Shown here one piece after another: positions 57,201-64,000 of a stretch of 64,000 bases of DNA. The translations under genes and the position numbers were made by a program. How positions within the stretch are numbered: the stretch's first letter is position 1; each line of letters opens with the position of its first letter. Source of the DNA: Fulvia fulva (lineage: Eukaryota; Ascomycota; Dothideomycetes; Mycosphaerellales; Mycosphaerellaceae). A model generated the notes under the pieces. That model did not search any database. It was not told where the DNA came from and was given only the letters and a program-made list of their open reading frames with translations. The stretch lies in NCBI RefSeq assembly GCF_020509005.1, contig NC_063014.1, positions 4,030,001 through 4,094,000 on the forward strand, written 5' to 3'.

Positions 57201-59089
57201 AGCAGATTATCGAAATCTTGCTGATAGTAATGCGGCAAGGCGAATTCGAGCCTGAACAAGTTGTCTATCTCGACATGTTCATCGCGCGAAGTCTGTCAAA
57301 ATACCCGGGGCAGCTGATCTTGTCGGGAACTCTGCTCAACAGCGTATTGCAGCGGCTGTGTCATCCGCCACTTGAGTCTCTCCGGGATGATTGCCAACTC
57401 AGCGTGGAGTACTTGCTCTCAGCATACCACCCTTCAAGCGTTACCACTTTGATCGAAGCATTGAGGAAAGCACGGTTCTTTCGGGTCCTGAAATCGGTCT
57501 ACCGAAGCGAGCGACTCTACACTGAGCTTCTCGACACTTACTTCGAGGATCCCGATGACAAAGATGCTGTGTTTGATCTTATAAAGTTGTGTCTGCGCGA
57601 TAGTACGGGACTGAGCAACAAACAGACTCAATCCATCAAGCAAGTCATTGATCATCATGTGTACGATCTTGCGGCTATCGACATCGTGCTCACTGCTCGT
57701 ACGCTGGCGATCTCAGCGCCGGATCTGTTGCAATCGAGCGTTGATGCACTAGAGGACTCGCACCAGCAGTTCATATTCCTCAGAGCCCTGCTTGAGCCAT
57801 CATCACTGCGTGCGCAGCAGCTTAGTGTCTCTCCGCTGACGCAGGAGAGCCAAAAGGACTTCACAGAGCAGTATGTACAGCTCATGTGCCGGCACGATCC
57901 TACACATGTTGCAGACTATATCAAAGTCTTGCCTTCGAGCGACCTACGACTTGAGAGGGTGCTTCCAGCTATGGAAAACAGCGGTGTCATCGATGCGGCA
58001 GTCGCTCTACTTGCACGAGATGGCCTGGCTCGCGATGCAATGGACCGGCTCGTATCGCATATGCAAAGTCTTCAACTTGCTTTAACGAGTCTAATCGACG
58101 CTGCGGCATTGCCCGAAGTCACTGCCTCGGAAGAAACGTCGGATGATCTGGTTGAAGACCTAGAGAAGTATACTACAGTGGGTATCTGGCTGTGCCAAAG
58201 CCAGAGTGCTGTCGTCACCCGGAAACCACGACCTCGGAGTAATATGGTCTGGGACATAGACGAAAACGACCTTGATCTGGACGAATACCTGTGGCTTAAT
58301 CTAGTCGATATCGTGGTTAAGGTGACACAGAGCGTCATGGAAGCTCTAAACCACTTCGAGGAACATCCAAGCGACCAAGCAGGAGATCCTTTCGATCCGA
58401 GCAAGCTCGCGTCGTCTCTTCGAGCCAATGTCCAACAAGCCTTCACAGCCCTCATGGCCACCACCGCCATCCCCAGCGTCAAGCTCAAAGAGAACGAAGA
58501 CGCACCAAACAAACCCAAACAGCGCGCTGATCACCTTAGCTTCCTACGAGTCCTTCGAGCTTTCCTCTCCCGCGCTGCCTCAAGCGCTCCATCCCTAGCA
58601 GATCTTCGCGCAGTCCTTCAAGACATCTTCTCAGCCTACACTTTCGAGAGCGGAGTCCTCAGCCTAGCCAACGAACTCCTTGGCTCAGACGTCTTCACCG
58701 AGATCCAAGAAGCCAACACCCTTCGCCAACGCGGCTGGCGACCCCGAACCCAGGTTTGCGAACGCTGCAAACGACGTGCTTGGGGGCCAGGGATAGGGGA
58801 GATTGTCTGGGACGAGTGGGTCGCTCGGGAGCAAGAACGTGAGGCGGACAAAGCGAGGAAGATGCTGGAACGTGGTGGAGGGGAGCAGGCGAGACGACTA
58901 TCGAGGGGAAAAGCTAAGGCGCCGGCTACACCTACGATAGAGAGGGAGGGTGGAAGTGAGGAGGCTAAGAAGCTTGCGCTGGTGGTGTTTGCGTGTAGGC
59001 ATGTGTTCCATCGGGTTTGTCTCGATGAGGAGTTTAGGGAGGGCAGGCCGTTGAGGAGGGAGGTGTATAGATGTCCGGTTTGTGTATAG
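54272..59089 (+). CDS. VPS8: CORVET complex subunit Vps8
   Basis: 1,605 residues in one uninterrupted exon. ATG 54272 is chosen; an upstream in-frame ATG at 54251 adds only seven residues. The N-terminal 190 residues are acidic and Ser-rich, probably disordered. A WD40-type beta-propeller follows at about 230-620 (GTSKGLVLGFDY, SADYSTIATGHANGFILTWE). Then comes a long alpha-solenoid, including a clathrin-heavy-chain-like repeat region. A C-terminal RING-like domain closes the protein: CERCKRRAWGPG near 1500, then ACRHVFHRVCLDEEF and YRCPVC at the very end. Vps8 with Vps3 and the shared class C core tethers early endosomes, binding Rab5/Vps21. Length and layout match fungal Vps8. A charged insertion (about 1535-1580) splits the RING and is locally richer in G and A than the rest. 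Confidence 0.93.
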   Translation: MSSSPGDGHEGGNNVDMETDELARTSEARIEDERAEEDADYGDCEDAAEGGAGDPAEEELLPEAGGNGNSSSISEDIDDQDFPQLSREEGQATGSVSPEIDLDVGPSTPTPVSPLASWPDSGSIPDDTLSQRGSLASSPGRIMSSGPRKTVSRTPSGALQPFERRFETRLSASPAGSPRAQSPGFLSPQSRHISISSQLSGVSSQDGGSATDTPQAPWEVVRWRKLRKVTGQAFSESGKRSFGRPTCVAVSALIAIGTSKGLVLGFDYHETLKIIIGQGTKATECGSVTAIAISADYSTIATGHANGFILTWEINRPARPFLMIPPLDRNVLQQAQHPDGHLENCAILHIGFLGTRHTALVSADAAGMAFSHLATRGLGAVTRSIKTTRLLGRYPSAEPQVQPSKKPSSVLAFSPLPLGNVEQATDGMGLTALLTPYLLVIVSTTPIAQTQHKAPRPKELTPHSTLSGCLAWFPAVKLKSSSADAEKGNSDTKLVYCWSNVLTVLDVKVIENADPQKQPSLEFAPRSRWRADEAIVAVQWLGRSVLGVLTISQRLLIVEDVSLQVTDTIDLLHKHIYHQDLISQQLHAVVEQLNTDDPSLHGVVADAFYMSYKVYKGRTFLLGFNDLTVGILSNWADRLMALMEAGDHIAAIRLATEYYSGSANNLTIGLPATDGARHELVEERLLAMISASLNYTFAQQDSERSTRLRELAEVCFEACVMMEETDYLFADVFEYFEEADEGSVFVITLEPYVLDGEVNMLPPEVVKAVVSHFIGEAQGSRLEELLCRLDPHSFDLDQVTMLCRQHTLYDALIYIWTQALQDYVTPLIDLLTLVKMLLEGDEDEDITENLFYDSAAKTFPYLAYSLTSRQYPSGDIMDDEEGSQAKTDLYGYLFAGTPVAWPQASKKTFRTTSQSNDEPAYPYLSLLLQFDVGSFMSMLNEAFEDPFLNEAEDDSGTNGTSLTNGLTARQGYRISRQQIIEILLIVMRQGEFEPEQVVYLDMFIARSLSKYPGQLILSGTLLNSVLQRLCHPPLESLRDDCQLSVEYLLSAYHPSSVTTLIEALRKARFFRVLKSVYRSERLYTELLDTYFEDPDDKDAVFDLIKLCLRDSTGLSNKQTQSIKQVIDHHVYDLAAIDIVLTARTLAISAPDLLQSSVDALEDSHQQFIFLRALLEPSSLRAQQLSVSPLTQESQKDFTEQYVQLMCRHDPTHVADYIKVLPSSDLRLERVLPAMENSGVIDAAVALLARDGLARDAMDRLVSHMQSLQLALTSLIDAAALPEVTASEETSDDLVEDLEKYTTVGIWLCQSQSAVVTRKPRPRSNMVWDIDENDLDLDEYLWLNLVDIVVKVTQSVMEALNHFEEHPSDQAGDPFDPSKLASSLRANVQQAFTALMATTAIPSVKLKENEDAPNKPKQRADHLSFLRVLRAFLSRAASSAPSLADLRAVLQDIFSAYTFESGVLSLANELLGSDVFTEIQEANTLRQRGWRPRTQVCERCKRRAWGPGIGEIVWDEWVAREQEREADKARKMLERGGGEQARRLSRGKAKAPATPTIEREGGSEEAKKLALVVFACRHVFHRVCLDEEFREGRPLRREVYRCPVCV

Positions 59090-59430
59090 ATGCGCGAATG
59101 AGCAAGCGACGTTGTGGTTTTGTGGTGATGCCGTGAGGCTCACAGGTATCAATACTTTTGTTGGAGCTTTGGACTTTGGCGAGCATGGCGACTTTGTCGA
59201 GCGAAGCTCTTGGTCAGAGTCTATGCTGGGATTTCTGGGATGGAGGATACTTGAGCATGAGCCCTCCACGCGAGTCGAATGTGTCGGCGGCCATCCAAGT
59301 TTCTAGCTCTTTCGGATGTTGCTAACAACGGCTGCAGTGGTCGACTAAGTCAAAGGGTGTCTGAGAGTGGCTGAGGTTTGTTCCGAACAAGACGTGGGTC
59401 AGCAATGCTCCTGCAAACAAGACGAGCTAT
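59090..59430. other. Intergenic, about 340 bp
   Basis: Short spacer between VPS8 and the next gene on the same strand. No coding or repeat signal. Confidence 0.4.
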
Positions 59431-60360
59431 ATGAAGTCCTTGAGAGTTGCCTGGTTGAACTACGATTCTCACCAGAGCAATGATTACTTTCTCAGAGAGC
59501 AAGGCCTACATGGCGACTTCGGACCTTGTGCCCCTGAGCCTTTCGATGAGCAGTTTGAACTCTTGCCTGTGTCCCTGGAGGAGTACCTTGCACAAATTCG
59601 AGAAGCACTGCCGAGCTGGCTTCACGACAAGTACGATGTCTTCCTCAGTTCCTGGAGAAACAGAGTTCCTATAGAGTTCCATCAAGACGGTGAGCCTTTG
59701 TTGGTCGTTGGTGATGACGGGCTAGGATGCATCAAGGCCGATGCTCCAAGGCATAGGGGTAAATTTCGCTATGCAAAAAGGGATGGACCAACAACCCATT
59801 ACTTCCAAGAAGGACCTCTGACACCTGGTGAAATCTATGCTCTGGCTTCGAGGTTCGTGATCGCACCAGACTTCTTCGCACGCAATCTGGCGATGGGCTG
59901 GGCGGTAAGCGAAACCACAACGCACACCCCAGCAGCCTTCTGGAATGATGTTTGTGCGGATGAATCAGAATGGCACATGTGCCTTGTACCATGTACGACC
60001 GTGGACAGATGGGATAGTCCCGTTTACGCTACTGGAAAGTCGTCGACAATATCCTGTATCAAGACAGCCGACAACAAGCACCGTATGTGAAGCTTACATC
60101 GGATGACCTGATCTAATGATACCGACCAGACCATAGATCTCTTCTTAGTGAGCGAAGCCATCCGTCTCGACTTCGAAGAGGCCAACCGACCCGAGGACTG
60201 CCGACTGAGAGCCTGGCTACAAAGCAGTCTGCGTCCTCGGCCCACACCACTGGAACCAAATCTACCGATGTGGAAGGCACCGTCTCCGGCAGAGACGCAG
60301 CTAGATGCATTCCGGCGAATCGCTGCAAACTCCGTGAAGCATGATTTGAAGTCAGGATAA
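59431..60360 (+). CDS. Unrecognised two-exon gene
   Basis: Exons 59431-60082 and 60137-60360, about 291 residues. The 54-bp intron (GTATGT...CATAG, possible branch CTAAT) restores the frame from NKHH to LFLVSEAIRLDFEE. A nearer AG at 60129 would break the frame. The protein is soluble, with no signal peptide or membrane span. Mid-region blocks such as FHQDGEPLLVVGDDGLGCI and FVIAPDFFARNLAMGWAVSE have the look of a folded domain, but I do not recognise it. The stop (TAA 60358-60360) is followed three bases later by an in-frame ATG opening another ORF, so the annotated end may not be the real one. A CorA-like fungal protein was considered; no transmembrane pair is seen. Confidence 0.6.
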
Positions 60361-60363
60361 CTG

Positions 60364-61020
60364 ATGAGTTCATCTTCGGATGAAGCCCTGACACTCGATT
60401 TTGAACCACTGGACCTCGTTACCGGAACTCTTCAACGCCAGGCGAGAACGTCGCATCAACGATTATGGTCTCAACTGGTCTTACATAATACTCGGCAGAA
60501 CTTTGGCTCCATGTCATGGAGCGCTGACCATGCATCTTCGGCCGTCTTGGAAGGCGCAAAATCTGGCGAAGACATGCTGAAGCAGTGGGATTGGCAGCGG
60601 TGGTTCATATTCACTTTGAAGGCTGATCTGAAGATAATGAAGAACGAATCGCTGTCATTCTACAAACGTGAACATGCGGTCAACGTCATGAAGAGCTCTG
60701 ACAGCGAGAACTCTTTCAGCTTAGATGCAGAGGACAGTAGACTTCTGCAGCAGTGCGATGAGCAGCTGGATGATGGCAAAGCATTGAGTCGACAGCTTTA
60801 CGACGTTGTACCGGTTCTCATTGGCATGGCCAACCTCGCCGATGCTGCTCAGCCGAACAGACTCCGCGAGCAAGCAAACGATCTGGCATGCTGTGCATGC
60901 ATGCATAGTCTCTTCAAACGTCACGCCGAAGCTCCCCTCCCAGATACGTCGCAAATCGATGGGGACAGATGCTGTGACAAGGTCAGCACAAGTCCCAGAT
61001 TCCATTCCCGCCTGGGAGAC
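60364..61020 (+). CDS. ORF in frame after the preceding gene; possible second half of it
   Basis: Starts at ATG 60364, directly after TAA-CTG, in the same frame as the gene before it. About 210 residues look protein-like: acidic start (SSSSDEALTLDFEPLDLV), helical WQRWFIFTLKADLKIMK, then a long helix (RLLQQCDEQLDDGKALS). The frame stays open to 61425, but beyond about 61060 it lies antisense to the coiled-coil ORF on minus and becomes Ser-rich shadow sequence. The real end is therefore probably earlier, perhaps through an intron near 61000. Either a separate gene, a readthrough extension, or one gene cut by a nonsense mutation. No family recognised. Confidence 0.4.
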
Positions 61021-61064
61021 ATCAACTTACCCAACCAAGACCTCCTTTCGGCTCTGAACCCCCC

Positions 61065-61520
61065 TCAAACCCGCTTAGAAGCCTCCTTCATCTCAACCCT
61101 CTCCTCCGACTCCCTAATCCTCCCCTCACTCTTCGCAACCACCTCCTCGGCATCCTCCAGCCTCTCCAAGAGCTTCTCATGGTCGGCCATGGCTTTTCTA
61201 GCGGTATCCTCCACCTTCTTCGCATTCTCCTGCACCTTCTCCGAGCCCTCCCGAATCGTCTTGTACCGCTCCTCCTTCGCGATACTCTCGATCAGGAGGT
61301 CCTTGACATCTTCCTGGAGCAGGAGGTGGGAAACTTGGAGGCGGAGATATTTGGCATATAGGTCCGCGACTTCTTGCTGGAGAAGCAGATGGGAGGCTCC
61401 GAGCAGCGCATACTTGATGTTTTGATGTTCTTGTTGCCGCTCGGCCTGGGCGATGTTGGAAGACAGGGAGGTGATGGTTGCTTCGAGGTGGGTCAGGCTG
61501 GAGGATGGAGAGGATGGCAT
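61065..61520 (-). CDS. Small coiled-coil hypothetical protein
   Basis: 151 residues, single exon, ATG 61520. Heptad repeats run almost end to end: LEATITSLSSNIAQAERQ, a block with two similar LLLQ(E/Q)(E/D)V units (about 45-70), and a highly charged second half (KVQENAKKVEDTARKAM). No family recognised. It starts MPSS, as does the other small coiled-coil ORF at 62188-62649 on the same strand, though similarity elsewhere is not obvious. It overlaps the open plus-strand frame that continues to 61425; the codon and residue pattern favours minus here. Confidence 0.55.
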   Translation of the reverse strand: MPSSPSSSLTHLEATITSLSSNIAQAERQQEHQNIKYALLGASHLLLQQEVADLYAKYLRLQVSHLLLQEDVKDLLIESIAKEERYKTIREGSEKVQENAKKVEDTARKAMADHEKLLERLEDAEEVVAKSEGRIRESEERVEMKEASKRV

Positions 61521-62187
61521 CGTGGTGATGGTGGGATGGGGTCGAGTTCGACAGGTTCTGCCAGATTTAGATTCGAGTGACCTGGGACGAGGAAGACGTC
61601 GCCGGGACGCGCATTGAAGATCGAAACTGCAAGAAGATCACTGCAAGTTTCTGTCTATGCTGTCACCGCCTTTCCACATGCAAACAGAGGGATGATGCTG
61701 TCGGTGTGTCATGAGCGGCTACTCGCAGCAGGCCACATGGACCTCACATCGCGCCGAGCACTGAGCAGCCAAGGGACTGCGTTGTAGATTCAGTCTGAGC
61801 CGTACCTCGCATACCAAGCAGCCAGATTTGCCTCGATTATGGTATGACCCGACCATGCGCGCGTTACCGTTACAACTCATGCAACAGTCATACTCTATCG
61901 CCTTCAGTGCTCCCTACTGTAAGTTGACGGCTGTGGCCGTGACGATAAACACATTTCGCCTGCAGCCTGCAGAGTCGGACCCAGGTTGAGAAATCCTGGA
62001 ATCTCTGTGTTTCGGACATCCGGTCAATCAGTCGTGCTGCCTGATGTGTTTGAATATGTCAAAGTGCGTGCCGCAACCATCCCGACCCCAAGACTTTGTT
62101 CCTTGCGCGCAGTTCTGTATATCGTCAGCCGCCATCACCTTTCCAACCCAATTAAGATAGAGTCTACCCGCCCACCCTCTCCCATCC
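61521..62187. other. Intergenic, about 670 bp
   Basis: Promoter side of the 61065-61520 ORF and 3' flank of the next ORF on minus. Nothing further recognised. Confidence 0.4.
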
Positions 62188-62649
62188 TCAACCCTTCATC
62201 CAAACCTTGACAGCGTCCACAGCCTTTCGCTCCAACTCCCGAATCTGCTTCCCACTAACAAGTTCCATCTCCCTCGCCGCATCGAGACTCCTCCTGAGCT
62301 CCTCATTCTCAGCCTGCAGCTTCCTCAACTCCTCCCCCCTCCTGCCATCTTCTTGCCGTACCATTCCCGCGTGCTGCAGCAGCAGACTATACTCTGCTCT
62401 TGATTTCTCATACTTGTACTGCGCATTGCAAGTGCATTGTTGTGTCTCTACCTTCTCAGTGGAGAGGCCGATGCTTGCTTTGAGGAGTGGGATTCTGGTG
62501 GGGTCTCGGGCGGTTAACATGGTGGGGTTCGTTGGTGGTGAGGAATCGGATTGTGGTTGTTGGAGTAGAGAGGTGCGGTGGCGATGTGGTTTGAGAGAGG
62601 CAGAGGCAGAAGTAAGTACTGACTCGTCGGGGTCACCGCTGGATGGCAT
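62188..62649 (-). CDS. Small coiled-coil hypothetical protein
   Basis: 153 residues, ATG 62649. The first 60 residues are Ser/Pro/Thr-rich and disordered. Residues about 60-150 are helical with a leucine heptad (LRKLQAENEELRRSLDAARE) and a CTC motif (QQCTCNAQY). No family. Together with the ORF at 61065 it forms a tandem pair on minus upstream of UBA3's 3' end. A splice variant removing part of the Ser-rich leader is possible, as GT/AG pairs exist there. Confidence 0.5.
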   Translation of the reverse strand: MPSSGDPDESVLTSASASLKPHRHRTSLLQQPQSDSSPPTNPTMLTARDPTRIPLLKASIGLSTEKVETQQCTCNAQYKYEKSRAEYSLLLQHAGMVRQEDGRRGEELRKLQAENEELRRSLDAAREMELVSGKQIRELERKAVDAVKVWMKG

Positions 62650-63017
62650 GCAAACATAGGGTTGATGCTATTGATGCACCAGGGACGGGCACTTGCAGCT
62701 CAGCCAGCACACGCTTCTTATTAGAGGGCCGTGAGCACGTACCCTGTGCCCTGATCCAGCCATCCATCGTATGTCCAGTGGCCAGGCCGGCGAGAACCAC
62801 GGCACGATCCATGTCGAACCGTGCCACGCTCCAACCATCTCGCTTGCGAACGTCGTGTCATACAACCTTCCAGCACCGCAGAGACGCCTCGGAACGGTGG
62901 AGAGGCCGCTTTCCGAAGCGCGAATTGACTCAATTTCTGGGATATCTACCTCTTCTCCTTACGCCCAACGCCTCGCTCTCTCAGCAATCATTTTGGTAGC
63001 TACGGTCATGGATGTGC
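62650..63017. other. Intergenic, about 370 bp
   Basis: Between the UBA3 stop and the start of the small coiled-coil ORF. Short shadow frames only. Confidence 0.4.
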
Positions 63018-64000
63018 CTAGGTCAGGCTCAGGCGGTAGTTGAAGTCGATGGAGAAAGCGGGGTCGCTAATCGCCACGATCTCACCGTCTTCGATGAGGT
63101 CTTTCAACTTCAATTTCAGGTTACCCTCAGTTTGCTGACGTAAGCTTTCTGGTGAGGAGTAGAAGAGCGATTTCTCGCCTGTTCTGAGGTTTGGCTGTGA
63201 GCATGTTAGCGCGAGCGATGTGACAGTGTCTCAGATGGACGCGTAGCAGTGGGGATCTAGCACTACACGACGCGCTGTCCTCCACTGCACGACGCGCCCT
63301 CTTCACACATACCTTCTTCAGCTGAGCGTCTGGACGCTCTGCGAAGCTCTCCACAAGCTCACCCAGCGTGGTATCGCCACTGACTGAAAGATCCTTCGGA
63401 AGGTTGCCACACACTGGGCAATCCGGTTTCCTCTTGTGTCCGAACGTGTAGGTGTAGACGCTGTTATCGCCAGTGTACAGCATGTAATTGTCCGGCGCTG
63501 GCATGAATTCACCTGGAAACGTCAGCTATGAGGAGGCCCCAAGAGGATACGAGGTACTAACCATCCATATCGGCCATGTAGTCATCAGGATCAACACCAG
63601 TCGGAATGTTCATCGGATTTGCCAGGAAGGGCGCCGAATTGGTAGCGATCTTGAAGGCCTCATTACAGCTCGAGGCGGCAATAATGGCGTTGGTGGAGGC
63701 GATGGCGGGGATGATGTTCTTCACGACACCTTGTGTCATGGTGTACGTGACGCCCTGGATCCCAAACTCTTGTGCCCGCTTGAGGGCGGTCTGGTATAGC
63801 CACGTGATGTGCTCTGGATCGTCTGTATCCAGTGTGACGCCCTTGCGCTCCTCCTCCCACTTGATGATGTGAGCCCATTCGATGCAGTGTTGTGGCTGGC
63901 GTGGGATAGTAGCGAGTGTGCAGAGAGGCACGGCGGCGCGAGGCGCGTGCATGTCGAGCTGGCATTCGATACAGGAGGTCATGGTTGGAAGGATGACGCG
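63018..64000 (-). CDS. UBA3: NEDD8-activating enzyme E1 catalytic subunit Uba3 (3' part; start outside window)
   Basis: Exons within the window: 64000-63562, 63512-63313 and 63194-63018. The introns are 49 bp (GTTAGT, CTGAC branch, CCAG) and 118 bp (GTATGT...ACAG). The visible 271 residues cover the second half of the E1 fold. They include zinc ligands CIEC (start) and CPVC (after the first intron), the catalytic-cysteine loop PLCTLATIPRQPQHC, the DDPEHI.W helix, and QGVVKNIIPAIASTNAIIAA. The C-terminal ubiquitin-like E2-binding domain (LKLKLKDLIEDGEIVAISDP) ends at TAG 63020. With Ula1/APPBP1 this enzyme activates NEDD8/Rub1 and passes it to Ubc12 for cullin neddylation. All expected key residues in this part are present. 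Splicing out the second intron is required; reading through gives a frame without the E2-binding domain. Confidence 0.93.

Noticed and set aside
60358..60366. Canonical stop-readthrough signal (TGA CTA)
   Set aside because: The stop here is TAA followed by CTG, not the known leaky TGA-CTA context, so readthrough is kept only as one option.

Overview
The window is nuclear DNA from a filamentous ascomycete (Pezizomycotina; Dothideomycetes is a guess). The evidence is short spliceosomal introns (49-118 bp, GTRNGT donors, CTRAY-type branch sites), fungal-only families (Zn2Cys6 plus fungal_trans regulator, RCR-domain protein, allantoate-permease-type transporter), and a repeat block carrying the signature of repeat-induced point mutation (RIP, CpA to TpA on either strand). 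It has two compartments meeting near 37.0-37.1 kb.

1-36.8 kb is a gene-free nest of retrotransposons. The outermost element is one plus-strand Ty1/copia element (Copia-A). Its pieces lie at 1-120, 6571-7480, about 10333-10548, 28995-29040 and 34011-36795, and its 3' LTR closes the block. Inserted in it are: a Ty3/gypsy element (121-6565, 194-bp LTRs, 5-bp target duplication); an older LINE on plus (7481-10320); a second older LINE of the same family on minus (about 10545-12308 and 17314-17556); a second, minus-strand Copia-A (17557-23508); a different copia element (Copia-B, 23509-28994, minus); and a near full-length, heavily RIP-mutated LINE (29041-34010, minus). All of these are riddled with stops. 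The exception is one LINE at 12309-17300 (minus), which sits inside the older LINE with a 13-bp target duplication. It has two open, overlapping ORFs (gag-like with three zinc knuckles; endonuclease plus reverse transcriptase) and is the unmutated sister of the copy at 29041-34010.

37-64 kb is ordinary gene space. In order: three small coiled-coil ORFs (37.2-39.2 kb); a Fat1/FATP-type very-long-chain acyl-CoA synthetase (40.4-42.4, +); a small glycine-rich protein (42.9-43.2, +); an allantoate-permease-type MFS transporter (43.4-45.0, -); a Zn2Cys6 regulator (46.0-48.8, -); the cytosolic Fe-S targeting factor CIA2/MIP18 (49.7-50.3, +); an RCR-domain membrane protein (51.2-51.9, -); a GPALPP/DUF3752 protein (53.0-53.9, -) head-to-head with the CORVET subunit VPS8 (54.3-59.1, +); an unrecognised two-exon gene followed in frame by a second ORF (59.4-61.0, +); two more small coiled-coil ORFs (61.1-62.6, -); and the 3' part of the NEDD8 E1 subunit UBA3 (63.0 to the window end, -). 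The neighbours are mostly independent housekeeping functions. The only visible pairings are the shared VPS8/GPALPP promoter and the permease lying next to the Zn2Cys6 gene. I see no gene cluster or defence system.
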